Positions 38,570 to 48,303 of a stretch of 64,000 bases of DNA are shown one piece after another. Position numbers and translations under genes: made by a program. Every line of letters starts with the position of its first letter. The first letter of the stretch is position 1. Source of the stretch: Hydrocarboniphaga effusa AP103 (GTDB lineage Bacteria > Pseudomonadota > Gammaproteobacteria > Nevskiales > Nevskiaceae); the NCBI RefSeq assembly GCF_000271305.1, contig NZ_AKGD01000001.1, forward strand, positions 1,798,001-1,862,000, in the 5' to 3' direction. The notes below the pieces were generated by a model. That model worked only from the letters and a program-made list of their open reading frames with translations. It searched no databases and was not told the DNA's origin.

Positions 38570-39955
38570 TTACGGATCGATGGCGACGCGGGCAGTGTAG
38601 ACCTTGGTTCCGCCGGCCAGCGCCGCGGCAATCGTGTATTGCGGATGGGCATTGGCCCGGCCCAGCGGCACACCGATCCACAGCCGCCCGTCGGGATCGG
38701 CGGTGGCCTGGGTACGGCTCGTTTCGGTGGAGGCGCGCGCAACCTCGACGACGTGCGTCGAGCCCGGCGCGTAGAACGCCGGCGTCCGTACCAGCGCGCT
38801 GCCCGATCCCTCGAGCACGAAGCCGGTGCGATCGGCCTCGGAAAGCGTGCTGAATTCCAGTGCCGGGCGCTGCAGTTCCACGCGCCAGCCGAAGACTTCG
38901 TACTGCGCTTCGATGGCGGCGTGACGCAGTGGCGAGGGGGCGGGAGCCGGGCTGGCAAAGACCTGCATCAGTGCCGGCAGCGTTTCGCGCAGATCCTGCT
39001 GCCAGTAGGGCCAGGTATGCGACCCGGGGCCGTAGTCGATCCAGTCGTGCGCGATGCCCAGGCCGACGAGCACCTCGTGCAGATTCTCGCTCTGCCGATA
39101 GACCACGCGCTCGACGAGGTCGAAGGCGGCGTCGATCAGGTTCGGCTCGCCGTTACCGCTGTAGAGAATCAGCCGCAGGTTCGCCAGATTGGGCGCCAGA
39201 TCGACCGGATTGCTGCCGCGCCAGCGCACTTCGGCGGTGCTGCGCGAGCCGAACACCTGGCTACCGATCAGCGGCCAGAGGATGCGGTCGTTGGTGTCGA
39301 CGGCGCCGGAGAACGCGGCGGCGGCTGCGAACAGGTCCGGGTGCCGCGCCGCATAACTCATCGCCCCGAAGCCGCCCATCGAAACGCCCGCCACCGCCCG
39401 CCCCGCGCGAGCGCCGACGGTGCGCAGGTTGAGGTCGATCCAGGGGATCAGCTGGCCGACGTGGTAGCTCTCGTAGGCCGGCGGGCCGTAGCGACCGGCG
39501 TTGTAGTGGTCGGTGTATTGCCCGGCCGCGCCGCCATCTGGCATGACCACGATCAGCGGCAGATTCGCGGTCAGCGCCTCGACGGCTCCGTGGTCGGTCC
39601 AGTCGCGATAATTTCCCTCGGCTCCATGCAGCAGCACCAGCACCGGATAGCGCGCCTGCGATCGCGCATAGCCCGCCGGCAACAACAGGCGGACCTTGCC
39701 GGTGCCTCCGCCGGATTCGGGCGCGGCGAAGCCTTGGTCCTCCAGCGCCGGCGTCGCGAACTGCAGCTCCAGCAGGCGCGGGCTCAGCTGCCGCTGATCG
39801 ACCAGCGAAAGCGGGCTGCCGGCATTGCGGTCGCCGAGCACGATGGCGTCGTCGTCATCGGAAGCGCCGCCGCCGGCGCTGCAGGCGACCAGCCAGAGGA
39901 CGAACAGCGTGCATGCGAACCGGGGCAAATCCCTTTGCCGAGCCATCCGAGACAA
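38570..39955 (-). CDS. secreted esterase-type alpha/beta hydrolase (lipoprotein)
   Basis: 461 residues. The signal ends in LWLVACSAGG (lipobox Cys about 25). Residues about 75-310 form an esterase-D-like alpha/beta hydrolase: YPVLVLLHGAEGNYRDW (oxyanion region), nucleophile Ser in VAGVSMGGFGAMSYAARHPD, and a late His in GPGSHTWPYW. The C-terminal about 120 residues are a beta-rich appendix (VEVARASTETSRTQATADPD). It probably cleaves ester bonds of an unknown substrate in the periplasm or at the surface. A second in-frame ATG lies three codons downstream. Confidence 0.8.
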   Translation of the reverse strand: MSRMARQRDLPRFACTLFVLWLVACSAGGGASDDDDAIVLGDRNAGSPLSLVDQRQLSPRLLELQFATPALEDQGFAAPESGGGTGKVRLLLPAGYARSQARYPVLVLLHGAEGNYRDWTDHGAVEALTANLPLIVVMPDGGAAGQYTDHYNAGRYGPPAYESYHVGQLIPWIDLNLRTVGARAGRAVAGVSMGGFGAMSYAARHPDLFAAAAAFSGAVDTNDRILWPLIGSQVFGSRSTAEVRWRGSNPVDLAPNLANLRLILYSGNGEPNLIDAAFDLVERVVYRQSENLHEVLVGLGIAHDWIDYGPGSHTWPYWQQDLRETLPALMQVFASPAPAPSPLRHAAIEAQYEVFGWRVELQRPALEFSTLSEADRTGFVLEGSGSALVRTPAFYAPGSTHVVEVARASTETSRTQATADPDGRLWIGVPLGRANAHPQYTIAAALAGGTKVYTARVAIDP

Positions 39956-40023
39956 CCTGCGTGAACCAGGACGATGCGGACCATGCAGTAAGCATGCGAA
40001 CGGCGCCAGGCCGATCCGCGCGA

Positions 40024-41241
40024 TCAGGGCAGGAAGCGCATCAGCAGCGTGTTGAGGTGCTGGCGCCCGAGCGCACTGGGGCGCACCTGCTCGCCTTGGC
40101 GTTCGATCAGCCCGCGTTGCATCGCGTCGCGCAGCGCAGGCTCCAGCACGCCCGATGCGAGGCCGGTGCGCTGCTCGAACTCGCCCAGCGTGAACCCGTC
40201 GTCCAGCCGCAGCGCGTTCATGCAGAACTCGAAAGGCAGATCGGCCGCCTCGATGCGCTGCTGCTCCTGGATCGCGTCCGCGCCGCCGGCGCTGTCGAGA
40301 TAGCGCTTGGGATGCTTGTGCCGCGCACGGCGCACGATGCCGCCGGCCCCGCTGCGCTTGCCGTGGGCGCCCGCGCCGATGCCGAGATAGTCGCCGAAGC
40401 GCCAGTAATTGAGGTTGTGACGCGCCTGCCGCCCGGGCTGCGCGTAGGCCGAAACTTCGTAGCGCGTGTAGCCGGCCGCCACGAGCCGATCGACGCCCTG
40501 CACCTGGATCGCCCAGGCATCGTCGTCGGCCGGCAACGGCGGCGGGCGCGCGGCGAATTCGGTGTTCGGCTCCAGGGTGAGCTGGTAGTACGAAAAGTGT
40601 TCGGGCGCGAGCGCGAGCGCGGCGGCGAGATCGCGGTCGGCCTCCTCGGGCGTCTGTTGCGGCAGCGCGAACATCAGATCGAGATTGAGGTTGTCGAAGC
40701 CGGCACGTCGCGCGGTTTCGACGGCCGAACGCACCGCCTGCGGGTCGTGAATGCGCCCGAGCCGCTTGAGCTGCGCCGCATCCATCGACTGCACGCCGAT
40801 CGAGAGCCGGTTGATGCCGGCGGTTCGGTAATCGGCGAAATGCGCCTCGTCGATGGTGCCGGGGTTGGCTTCGAGCGTGATCTCGATGTCGGGCGCGAAA
40901 GCCAGCCGCTTGGCGACCTGGTCGAGCAGGCGGCCGAGCGCGCGTCCCGAGAACAGGCTCGGCGTTCCGCCGCCCATGAAGATGCTGCTGATCGCGCGCG
41001 ATTCGGGTTCGCGCAGCTCGAAGTCGAGATCACGCAGCAGCGCGGCGATGTAGTCGTCTTCGGGCACTTCGCCGCGCAGGGCGTGCGAATTGAAATCGCA
41101 GTACGGGCATTTGCGCACGCACCAGGGGAAATGCAGGTATAGCGCGAGCGGAATGCTGTCCGCGACGAGTCCTTTTTCCCCTCTCCCGCTGGCGGGAGAG
41201 GGCGGCGCGTCAGCGCCGGGTGAGGGAGCGCGGTTCGTCAC
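40024..41241 (-). CDS. hemW: HemW-like radical SAM protein
   Basis: About 405 residues. The radical SAM motif lies in YLHFPWCVRKCPYCDFNSH (CxxxCxxC). GGGTPSLFSG, EANPGTID, RLSIGVQSMDAAQLKRLGRI and NLDLMFALPQQT are conserved in HemW, a heme chaperone formerly annotated as HemN-like. The start is GTG 41241 because AAGGAG lies 7 nt before it. That start site lies inside an inverted repeat, so the first about 25 residues are unrelated to the family; an earlier GTG at 41325 overlaps the rdgB stop. No ATG, GTG or TTG is closer to the conserved core. Confidence 0.85.
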   Translation of the reverse strand: MTNRAPSPGADAPPSPASGRGEKGLVADSIPLALYLHFPWCVRKCPYCDFNSHALRGEVPEDDYIAALLRDLDFELREPESRAISSIFMGGGTPSLFSGRALGRLLDQVAKRLAFAPDIEITLEANPGTIDEAHFADYRTAGINRLSIGVQSMDAAQLKRLGRIHDPQAVRSAVETARRAGFDNLNLDLMFALPQQTPEEADRDLAAALALAPEHFSYYQLTLEPNTEFAARPPPLPADDDAWAIQVQGVDRLVAAGYTRYEVSAYAQPGRQARHNLNYWRFGDYLGIGAGAHGKRSGAGGIVRRARHKHPKRYLDSAGGADAIQEQQRIEAADLPFEFCMNALRLDDGFTLGEFEQRTGLASGVLEPALRDAMQRGLIERQGEQVRPSALGRQHLNTLLMRFLP

Positions 41242-41315
41242 CGCTGCGCTCCTTCGAGGCTGAAGTCCCTCACCCCGCCCCTGCGGGGCACCCTCTCCCG
41301 CCAGCGGGAGAGGGG
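41179..41315. repeat. REP-like inverted repeat, CCCTCTCCC family, copy 1
   Basis: CCCCTCTCCCGCTGGCGGGA at 41179-41198 begins the left arm, which ends with GGGTGAGGGA at 41218-41227. The right arm 41266-41315 is its inverse (TCCCTCACCCC, then CCCTCTCCCGCCAGCGGGAG). Each arm is itself a hairpin, as in BIME-type pairs. It spans the rdgB-hemW junction. Confidence 0.8.
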
Positions 41316-41321
41316 AAATAT

Positions 41322-41918
41322 TCACTGCGCTTGCTCCTGCAGGCGCTCCAGCAGAGCCGCTACCGCCAGCGCGCGGTGCGAGATGCGGTTCTTGAGTTCG
41401 GGCGCGAGCTCGGCCGAGCTGCAGCCTTGCCCGGGAACGAAGAACAGCGGGTCGTAGCCGAAGCCGTTGGCTCCGCGTGGCGCTTCGAGCACTCGGCCGT
41501 TCCAGAGTCCTTCGGCCAGTACCGGAATCGGGTCGGACGCGTGGCGCAGAAACGCGAGCACGCTGACGAAGCGCGCACCGCGCTCGCCCTCGGGCAGGCC
41601 GAGCAGCGCGTCGAGCAGCTTGGCGTTGTTGGCCGCGTCGTCGCTGGGCTCACCGGCGTAGCGGGCCGACAGCACGCCGGGCGCGCCGCGCAGGGCCGTG
41701 ACTTCGAGCCCCGAATCGTCCGCGATCGCCGGCAGGCCCGAAACCAGCGAGGCGTGGCGGGCCTTGAGCAGGGCGTTCTCGACGAAGGTGGGCGCGGTTT
41801 CCTCGGCGGCCTCGTCGGTGAACTCGGAGACCAGGCGCAGGTTCCAGCCCAGCGGGGCCAGCAGCGCCTGCATTTCGCGCAGTTTCTTGGCGTTGCGGCT
41901 CGCGAGCACGACGTCCAT
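41322..41918 (-). CDS. rdgB: RdgB/HAM1 family non-canonical purine NTP pyrophosphatase
   Basis: 198 residues. Start [20 protein letters not shown], catalytic [24 protein letters not shown], and [16 protein letters not shown] are all present. It removes ITP, dITP and XTP from the nucleotide pool. It lies 5 nt after rph and before hemW, a common order. Confidence 0.95.
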   Translation of the reverse strand: MDVVLASRNAKKLREMQALLAPLGWNLRLVSEFTDEAAEETAPTFVENALLKARHASLVSGLPAIADDSGLEVTALRGAPGVLSARYAGEPSDDAANNAKLLDALLGLPEGERGARFVSVLAFLRHASDPIPVLAEGLWNGRVLEAPRGANGFGYDPLFFVPGQGCSSAELAPELKNRISHRALAVAALLERLQEQAQ

Positions 41919-41923
41919 TGCGA

Positions 41924-42646
41924 TCAGCCGCCCGCGAGCGCCTTGCGCTGCGCTTCGAGCAACTCGCCGATGCCCTTGGCGCCGATGTCGAGCAGCTCGT
42001 TGAGTTCTTCGCGACGGAAGGCGTGGCCTTCGGCGGTACCCTGCACTTCGATGAAATGCCCGGCCTCGTTCATGACCAGGTTCATATCGCACTCGCAGTT
42101 GGAGTCTTCGATGTAATCGAGGTCGAGCACCGGGCGGCCGGCGTGAATGCCGACCGACACCGCCGCGATCTGGCCGTGAATCGGGTTGCCCTTGATGAGC
42201 TTCCTGGCGCGCGCCGCGTTGATCGCATCGACCATGGCGACATAGCCGCCGGTGATCGCGGCGGTGCGCGTGCCACCGTCGGCCTGCAGCACGTCGCAGT
42301 CGATGGTGACGGTGAAATTGCCGAGCGCGGACAGGTCCACCGCGGCGCGCAGGCTGCGACCGATCAGGCGCTGGATCTCCTGCGTACGGCCGCTCTGCTT
42401 GCCCTGTGCGGCTTCACGGCGACCGCGCGTGTGCGTGGCGCGCGGCAGCATGCCGTATTCGGCCGTCACCCAGCCGCCGTCCTTCTTCCAGGCCGGGCCG
42501 CGCTCTTCGAGGCTGGCGGTGCACAGCACGCGGGTGTCGCCGAACGAGACCAGCACCGAGCCTTCGGCGTGCTTGGTGAATCCGCGCACGATGCTGACGG
42601 CGCGCAACTGGTCGGCCGCTCGGCCGGAGGGACGGGAGACGCTCAT
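41924..42646 (-). CDS. rph: ribonuclease PH
   Basis: 240 residues. Phosphorolytic exonuclease motifs: [68 protein letters not shown] and [20 protein letters not shown]. It trims tRNA 3' ends. The start is set at the family methionine (SVSRPSGR); GAGG lies about 8 nt before it. Confidence 0.96.
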   Translation of the reverse strand: MSVSRPSGRAADQLRAVSIVRGFTKHAEGSVLVSFGDTRVLCTASLEERGPAWKKDGGWVTAEYGMLPRATHTRGRREAAQGKQSGRTQEIQRLIGRSLRAAVDLSALGNFTVTIDCDVLQADGGTRTAAITGGYVAMVDAINAARARKLIKGNPIHGQIAAVSVGIHAGRPVLDLDYIEDSNCECDMNLVMNEAGHFIEVQGTAEGHAFRREELNELLDIGAKGIGELLEAQRKALAGG

Positions 42647-42704
42647 GCTGCAGACCTCGACGATGTCTTCTCCGATCGCATGAGCCTGTTTCGCAAAACT
42701 GGGC

Positions 42705-43331
42705 TCAGGGCGTCGGTTTTTTGGGGGCGCGGAGTATAGCGCCGCCAATTCTCGCCGCCATGAGCAGCCCATACAGCGCCAAGTACACCAGCGGCTCGCG
42801 AACGTCCGATTTCACCAGCCAGAAGAAGTGCAATCCGCCGAGCAGCGCGGCGGCGTAGATGAGCGTGTGCAGCCGGCTCCAGGTGCGCTTGAGCCGGCGC
42901 TGCCAGCCGCGCGTCGAGGTGATGGCGAGCGGCAGCAGCAGCAGCCAGCCGACGAAGCCGAGCGTGATGTAGGTGCGCTTGACGAGGTCTTCAGCCAGTT
43001 GAACGGGCGACCATTCGAGATCGAAGGTCAGGTAGATCGAAAAGTGCACGCAGAGCCAGGCGAAGGCCCACAAACCCAGCAGGCGGCGGATCTGGATCGG
43101 CTCGGAACGCTGCGTGATCTTGCGCAGCGGCGTCATCGCCAGGCACAGCAGCAGCAGGCGCAGGCCCCAGAGCCCGGTGTAGTGCTCGAGGGTTTCGACC
43201 GGGTTCGGCCCGAGCCTGGCCTGCGCGATCCACTTGGCCAGATGCACGGCCGGCAGCAGCGCGATCGCCCAGGCGGCGAGCCGCCAGTACAGCAAGGGCC
43301 TGCGCCAGGCGGACGTCGCGTCGGCCATCAA
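42705..43331 (-). CDS. msrQ: MsrQ, heme-binding membrane subunit of the MsrPQ system
   Basis: 208 residues, six hydrophobic helices. Heme-ligand His residues lie in [41 protein letters not shown]. MsrQ passes electrons from the quinone pool or flavin to periplasmic MsrP. Its start overlaps the msrP stop as ATGA. Confidence 0.93.
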   Translation of the reverse strand: MMADATSAWRRPLLYWRLAAWAIALLPAVHLAKWIAQARLGPNPVETLEHYTGLWGLRLLLLCLAMTPLRKITQRSEPIQIRRLLGLWAFAWLCVHFSIYLTFDLEWSPVQLAEDLVKRTYITLGFVGWLLLLPLAITSTRGWQRRLKRTWSRLHTLIYAAALLGGLHFFWLVKSDVREPLVYLALYGLLMAARIGGAILRAPKKPTP

Positions 43332-44284
43332 TAGAACTTCTTGAGGTCCATGCCCGCGTACAGCGAGGCCACTTCGGGATAACCGTTGAACATCAGCGTG
43401 TCGCGCTTGAACAGCTCGCCGAGCCGGCGCTCGCTGCGCTGCGACCAGCGCGGGTGCTGCACCTGCGGATTCACGTTCGAGTAGAAGCCATATTCACTCG
43501 ATTGCAGCCGGTTCCAGGTGGTCGGCGGCATCGCCTCGACGAAGCGGATCCGCACGATCGACTTGATGCTCTTGAAGCCGTATTTCCACGGCACGGTCAG
43601 CCGCAGCGGCGCGCCGTTCTGGTTGGGCAGCGTCTTGCCGTACATGCCGACCGACAGAAACGCGAGCGGGTGCATGGCCTCGTCGATGCGCAGGCCTTCC
43701 ACGTACGGCAGCTGCAGGCCGCTCCAGCGCGCCTCGGGCATTTGCTGCTTGTCGTAGATCGTTTCGAAGGCGACGTACTTGGCCTTCGAAGTCGGCTTGA
43801 AGCGCTTGAGCGTCTCGCCGAGCGGAATGCCGACCCAGGGCACGACGATGCTCCAGGCTTCGACGCAGCGATGGCGGTAGATGCGCTCCTCGAGCGCGGC
43901 GGGCTTGAGCAGATCGTCGAGCGCGACTTGCGCGGGCGCCTCGCATTCGCCTTCGACGCTGAGCGTCCACGGCCGAGTCTTGAGCGTGTGCGCGTTGCGC
44001 GACGGATCCTCCTTGTCGGTGCCGAATTCGTAGTAGTTGTTGTACGTGCTCACGGTCTCGAACGGCGTCACCGTCTCGTCGCCGGCCAGCTTGCTTTGCT
44101 TGCCGATCTTGAGCGGTTCACCGCCGGTCTTCGGCGCTTCGGCCGCCCGCGCGGACGACAGCGCGAGCGCCCCGACCGCGCCGATGCCCATCTCGGCCAG
44201 AAACCGGCGGCGGTTGCGATAGGTGCTCTCGGGCGTGATTTCGCTGGATTGAACAGCGGACGGCGGGCGAATCCGGATCAGCAT
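43328..44284 (-). CDS. msrP: MsrP, periplasmic methionine-sulfoxide reductase catalytic subunit
   Basis: 318 residues. A Tat signal is visible in RNRRRFLAEMGIGAVGALAL. The molybdopterin ligand is Cys 140 in YRHRCVEAWSIVVPW, and GAPLRLTVPWKYGFKSIKSI matches the family. MsrP repairs oxidised methionine in exported proteins. It lies upstream of msrQ with ATGA overlap and diverges from sufE. Confidence 0.95.
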   Translation of the reverse strand: MLIRIRPPSAVQSSEITPESTYRNRRRFLAEMGIGAVGALALSSARAAEAPKTGGEPLKIGKQSKLAGDETVTPFETVSTYNNYYEFGTDKEDPSRNAHTLKTRPWTLSVEGECEAPAQVALDDLLKPAALEERIYRHRCVEAWSIVVPWVGIPLGETLKRFKPTSKAKYVAFETIYDKQQMPEARWSGLQLPYVEGLRIDEAMHPLAFLSVGMYGKTLPNQNGAPLRLTVPWKYGFKSIKSIVRIRFVEAMPPTTWNRLQSSEYGFYSNVNPQVQHPRWSQRSERRLGELFKRDTLMFNGYPEVASLYAGMDLKKFY

Positions 44285-44327
44285 GGCGAAATTCCTGGCG
44301 CGGTAGTGCGAACTAGACCAGCGGGGT

Positions 44328-44356
44328 TGCTTTACGTTCTACGGGTACCATAGTTC
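44328..44356 (+). promoter_or_regulatory. candidate promoter of sufE
   Basis: TTGCTT (44328-44333), 17-nt spacer, ATAGTT (44351-44356). The start point would be only about 7 nt before ATG 44370, which would favour the later ATG 44391 as the real start of sufE. Confidence 0.4.
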
Positions 44357-44369
44357 CGTACGACTGAAC

Positions 44370-44819
44370 ATGAGAGACGGACGCGCGGCAATGCAGATCG
44401 AGGACGAAATCAAGGAACTGGCCGAGACCTTCGGCATGCTCGCCGAGATGGGCGAAGACGCGAAGTACGAGTACATCATCGACCTCGGCAAGAAGCTGCC
44501 GCCCATGCCCGAGGCGGAAATCACCGAGGCGAACAAGGTTCGCGGCTGCATTTCGCAGGTCTGGCTCACCCACCAGCTCAGCACCGATCAGCCCCCGCGC
44601 CTGCAGTTCAACGGCACCTCCGATTCGACCCTCGTCAAGGGCCTCATCGGGCTGCTGCTCAAGATCGTCTCGAACCGCACCCCGCAGGAAATCCTCTCCG
44701 TCGATCTGCGCGCCACGTTCGCGAAGCTCGGAATCGAGAACCAGATTTCGCCCAACCGGCGAAACGGCTTCGTGTCCATGGTCGAGCGCATCAAGCAGCT
44801 CGCGGCCGCGCAGGCCTGA
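44370..44819 (+). CDS. sufE: SufE family cysteine desulfurase acceptor
   Basis: 149 residues. SufE core: KYEYIIDLGKKLPPMPE, sulfur-accepting Cys 60 in VRGCISQVWLT, and FNGTSDSTLVKGLIGLLLKI. It takes sulfur from a SufS/CsdA-type desulfurase for Fe-S assembly. No suf operon is adjacent. ATG 44391 (residue 8) is an equally good start. Confidence 0.93.
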   Translation: MRDGRAAMQIEDEIKELAETFGMLAEMGEDAKYEYIIDLGKKLPPMPEAEITEANKVRGCISQVWLTHQLSTDQPPRLQFNGTSDSTLVKGLIGLLLKIVSNRTPQEILSVDLRATFAKLGIENQISPNRRNGFVSMVERIKQLAAAQA

Positions 44820-44922
44820 GCCTGGGATCACCTCCCGGCCGTGCGGCCTATGCCGGCTTGAGGCGCGGCAGCTTGCTTTACACTCGGATCGACCCACACC
44901 GGGTTCGCACGGGGAGCAAGAC

Positions 44923-45867
44923 ATGAGCTGGTTCGCCATCGCCGTCGCCGCGTTCGCGCTGGTGACGCTCTGGAAAGGCATCGTCACGGTGCCGCAGGGC
45001 AAGGAATACACGATCGAGCGCTTCGGCAAGTACCGCGCGACTTTCGATCCGGGCCTGCACTGGATGATTCCGTACGTCGACAGCATCGGCAAAAAGCTGT
45101 CGATGATGGAACAGGTGCTCGACGTGCCGAGCCAGGAAGTCATCACCAAGGACAACGCCATGGTCGGCGTCGACGGCGTGGTGTTCTTCCAGGTGCTCGA
45201 TGCGCCGAAGGCCGCCTACGAAGTGCAGAACCTCGAATTCGCGGTCATGCAGCTGACGATGACCAACCTGCGCACGGTCATGGGCTCGATGGATCTCGAC
45301 GAGCTGTTGTCGCAGCGAGACCACATCAACGCGCGCCTGCTCGCGGTGATCGACGAGGCGACCACGCCCTGGGGCCTCAAGGTCACGCGCATCGAGGTCA
45401 AGGACATCCGCCCGCCGACCGACCTGGTCGATTCGATGGCGCAGCAGATGAAGGCCGAGCGCCTCAAGCGCGCGCAGATTCTCGAAGCCGAAGGTGCGCG
45501 CGCCGCCGCGATCCTCAAGGCCGAAGGCCAGCGCCAGGCCGAGATTCTCGGTGCCGAAGCGCAGAAGGCCGCAGCCGTGCTCGAGGCCGAAGGCCGCCGC
45601 GAAGCCGCGTTCCGCGACGCCGAAGCGCGCGAGCGCGAAGCCGAGGCCGAAGCGCGCGCCACCGCGATGGTGTCCGAGGCGATTGCCAAGGGTGACGTGC
45701 AGGCGATCAATTATTTCGTCGCGCAGAAATACGTCGAAGCACTTGCCCGCATCGCCACGAGCCCGAACGAAAAGCTCGTGCTGATGCCGCTCGAAGCCAG
45801 CAGCGTGATCGGCGCCATCGGCGGCATCGCCGAGCTCGCGAAGAAGGCCGGCGTCAAATCGTCATGA
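44923..45867 (+). CDS. SPFH-domain (stomatin/QmcA-like) membrane protein
   Basis: 314 residues. One N-terminal membrane segment, then the SPFH/PHB domain (TVPQGKEYTIERFGKYRATF, YVDSIGKKLSMMEQVLDVPS-QEVITKDN) and an Ala/Glu-rich coiled coil with AEG-x-RQAE repeats (about 185-245). A hydrophobic C-terminus follows. It oligomerises into ring-like microdomain scaffolds. GGGAGC sits 5-6 nt before the ATG. The nfeD-like gene overlaps by ATGA. Confidence 0.93.
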   Translation: MSWFAIAVAAFALVTLWKGIVTVPQGKEYTIERFGKYRATFDPGLHWMIPYVDSIGKKLSMMEQVLDVPSQEVITKDNAMVGVDGVVFFQVLDAPKAAYEVQNLEFAVMQLTMTNLRTVMGSMDLDELLSQRDHINARLLAVIDEATTPWGLKVTRIEVKDIRPPTDLVDSMAQQMKAERLKRAQILEAEGARAAAILKAEGQRQAEILGAEAQKAAAVLEAEGRREAAFRDAEAREREAEAEARATAMVSEAIAKGDVQAINYFVAQKYVEALARIATSPNEKLVLMPLEASSVIGAIGGIAELAKKAGVKSS

Positions 45868-46307
45868 GCGAGAACCTGGTGCTGGTCTACTGGCACTGGT
45901 GGGTCATCGGACTCGCGCTGATCGCGCTCGAAGCCTTCGTGCCGGGTGCGGTGTTTCTGTGGATGGGCATCTCGGCGCTCGTCGTCGGGCTCATCGTCGC
46001 ATTCGTCACGCTGGGCTGGCCGGCGCAGCTCGTGCTGTTCGGCCTGCTGTCGCTCGCGAGCTTCTTCGCGTACCGGCGGCTGCGCCCCAGGCGCGACCTG
46101 CAATCGGACGCGCCCACGCTGAATCGCCGCGGCGCCTCGTACGTCGGCCGCCAGTTCACGCTCGCCGAGCCGATCGTCAACGGCGTCGGCCGGCTGCGGG
46201 TCGACGATTCGCAATGGCGCATCAGCGGCATCGATGCGCCGGCCGGCGTCACCGTGCGCGTGGTGCGTGCCGATGGCGCGACGCTGCACGTCGAGCGCGT
46301 CGATTGA
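45864..46307 (+). CDS. NfeD family membrane protein
   Basis: 147 residues. Two or three hydrophobic helices (WWVIGLALIALEAFVPGAVF, LVVGLIVAFVTLGWPAQLVL) precede a C-terminal OB-fold (LNRRGASYVGRQFTLAEPIV-NGVGRLRVDDSQWRI). This is the short YbbJ-type NfeD that always partners an SPFH protein. ATGA overlap with the SPFH gene supports coupled synthesis. Confidence 0.92.
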   Translation: MSENLVLVYWHWWVIGLALIALEAFVPGAVFLWMGISALVVGLIVAFVTLGWPAQLVLFGLLSLASFFAYRRLRPRRDLQSDAPTLNRRGASYVGRQFTLAEPIVNGVGRLRVDDSQWRISGIDAPAGVTVRVVRADGATLHVERVD

Positions 46308-46324
46308 CCCCACCGACACCGCAA

Positions 46325-46356
46325 CGAAAAAGCCCCGCTGATGCGGGGCTTTTTCG
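46325..46356. terminator. bidirectional intrinsic terminator between nfeD and yceI
   Basis: AAAAAGCCCCGC (46327-46338) pairs with GCGGGGCTTTTT (46343-46354), loop TGAT. Flanking A and T runs allow termination in both directions for the convergent genes. Confidence 0.88.
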
Positions 46357-46379
46357 TATCCGTCAGCGCAAGCGATCTT

Positions 46380-46946
46380 TTAGTTCTTGATCGCTTCGAC
46401 CTGGATGCGCAGCTTGACCTTGCCGGCCTCGCCATCGGCGTACTTGCTGATGCCGAAATCGCCGCGATTGAACTCACCGAAGGCATCGGCGCCGCAGTCT
46501 TCCTTCTTGAACATCGGGTGCATGATGCACTTGAAGCTGTCGATCGTGAGCTTCACCGGCTTGGTCACGCCGTGCAGCGTGAGTTCGCCGTCGACCGCCG
46601 AAGGCGTGCTGCCCTTGTAGACGATCTTGCCCTTGTAGTTCGCGGTCGGGAACTTGGCCGCATCGAAGAATTCTTCGCCCTTGGCGTGCTCGTTCATCTT
46701 GTCGTGGCCGAAGTCGATGCTGTTGATGTCGATGACGATGTCGACGGTGCCGGTCTTGGCGGCTTCATCGAGCACCACGGTGCCGCTGCTCTTGTTGAAC
46801 TTGCCGCGCCACCACGAGATGCCCATGTGCGGCGCTTCGAAGCTCGGATAGGTGTGGCTCGATTCGATCGTGTAGGTGGCCGGAGCGGCGGACGCGATGC
46901 CGGTGACCAGGGCGGCGGCGGCGAAAACGGCGGCTTTGAGTTTCAT
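46380..46946 (-). CDS. YceI family periplasmic protein
   Basis: 188 residues with a cleaved signal ([20 protein letters not shown]). The lipocalin-like YceI fold is shown by [40 protein letters not shown] and [18 protein letters not shown]. YceI proteins bind isoprenoid-type lipids in the periplasm. GAGGGA lies about 9 nt before ATG 46946. It is downstream of the b561-YceI gene by 76 nt and probably in its operon. Confidence 0.92.
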   Translation of the reverse strand: MKLKAAVFAAAALVTGIASAAPATYTIESSHTYPSFEAPHMGISWWRGKFNKSSGTVVLDEAAKTGTVDIVIDINSIDFGHDKMNEHAKGEEFFDAAKFPTANYKGKIVYKGSTPSAVDGELTLHGVTKPVKLTIDSFKCIMHPMFKKEDCGADAFGEFNRGDFGISKYADGEAGKVKLRIQVEAIKN

Positions 46947-47022
46947 CGAAATAAGTCCCTCGTTGAGTCTGGTTTGAAGAAGCACGCGGCGAACGCCGTG
47001 TGCACGTTGATCTGCGCGGCTG

Positions 47023-48189
47023 TCAGGGCTGCGCGACCGAAATGCGGAAGCGAACGATGACGGCGTCGTCGAGCACATCGTTCCAGCTGTCGTCGCCGAT
47101 GCCGTAGGCGGCGCGCGAAACCTTGGCTTCGCCCGTGTAGACCGTGGCGCCGCCATCCTGCGCGACCGTGAAAGGCACCGTCACGGGCAGCGCCTTACCC
47201 TTGACCGTGAGCTCGCCGGTGGCTTCGAAATGCGTGGCGTCGAGCTTGCGCACCGCGCTCGACTCGAAGCGCGCTTCGGGGAATTTGGCGGTATCGAACC
47301 ACTCGGCCTTGCGCACCTCGGCGTTGTAGTCGGCATCGCCGATATCGAAGCTCGCGGCGTCGACGACGATGATCGCCCTGGCGGCTTCCGGCGCGTCGGC
47401 GTCGAAGCTCAGGGTCTCGGGCTTGAAGCGCGTGAAGGTGCCGGTGACGGGCACGTTCATCTGGCGGAATTCGGCGGTGATCTCACCGGAGGCCGACGCC
47501 ACCGCCTGCGTCTGAGCCGCATCCTGCTGGGGTCTGGATGCCGCATCTCGCGATTCGCCGCTGACGAACAGCACCGCGATCAGCGAGAACGCGGCGATCG
47601 CGAGCAGCATCGCCAGATTGGCCCAGGTCTTCGCGCCCGACAGCGGCAGCATGCGCGCGAGCACGCCGTCGCGGCGCGCCACGTGATGCAGGATGGCGGC
47701 GCCCGCATGGCCGAGCAGCAGGGCGATCAGCGCGTAGTTGAGCCAGCCGTGCACGGCACCGAGCTGCTCGGACAGCGGCAGATTCTTCTGAAGCAGGTCG
47801 GGCAGCGGCAGCACGCCGAAGTACACCGTGGTGTAGCCCGCGGCCGAGCTGTGCAGCCAGCCGGACAGCGGAATCGCCAGCATCAGCCCATAGAGCGCCC
47901 AGTGCGTGAAGTGCGCCGCGGCGTGCTCCCAGCGCGCGCCTTCGGGCAGGGCGGGCGGCTGATGCGTCGCGCGCCAGAGCACGCGCAGCAGCGCGAGCAG
48001 GAACACGCTCACGCCGATCCACTTGTGGAAGCTGAAATAGCGCAGCTTTTCGGCCGAAACCGGCAGCGCCACCATGAACAGGCCCAGTGCATAGCCCGCG
48101 AAGATCAGCACGGCGATGAGCCAGTGCAGGCCGATGGCGGGCGGCGAGTAGCGCGTGGGTACTGGCTTGGTTTGGCTTGCGTCGATCAT
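47023..48189 (-). CDS. cytochrome b561-YceI fusion protein
   Basis: 388 residues. N-terminal about 190: four-helix cytochrome b561 with candidate heme His residues in [40 protein letters not shown], and [21 protein letters not shown] further membrane helix (about 195-215) leads to a YceI domain (about 235-388: [40 protein letters not shown]). The b561 part moves electrons in the inner membrane; the YceI part may bind quinone or isoprenoid in the periplasm. The pairing with a free YceI gene suggests a shared ligand, as inference. Confidence 0.9.
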   Translation of the reverse strand: MIDASQTKPVPTRYSPPAIGLHWLIAVLIFAGYALGLFMVALPVSAEKLRYFSFHKWIGVSVFLLALLRVLWRATHQPPALPEGARWEHAAAHFTHWALYGLMLAIPLSGWLHSSAAGYTTVYFGVLPLPDLLQKNLPLSEQLGAVHGWLNYALIALLLGHAGAAILHHVARRDGVLARMLPLSGAKTWANLAMLLAIAAFSLIAVLFVSGESRDAASRPQQDAAQTQAVASASGEITAEFRQMNVPVTGTFTRFKPETLSFDADAPEAARAIIVVDAASFDIGDADYNAEVRKAEWFDTAKFPEARFESSAVRKLDATHFEATGELTVKGKALPVTVPFTVAQDGGATVYTGEAKVSRAAYGIGDDSWNDVLDDAVIVRFRISVAQP

Positions 48190-48303
48190 GTCGCGGATCA
48201 GATCCCCCGGATCGACGGACTATAGGAGGAGGAGGCGCCGCATCCAAGCGGAAGCTTTTGAGTTTCTGCTTCAGAAAAACTGATGTGTCGCGGGCGGCTG
48301 CGC

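Noticed and set aside
41242..41325. Upstream GTG start of hemW giving an N-terminus rich in PLAGEG/RGEG
   Set aside because: This is translation of the repeat arm, a common source of false N-termini. GTG 41241 has a proper Shine-Dalgarno. It is kept only as an alternative.
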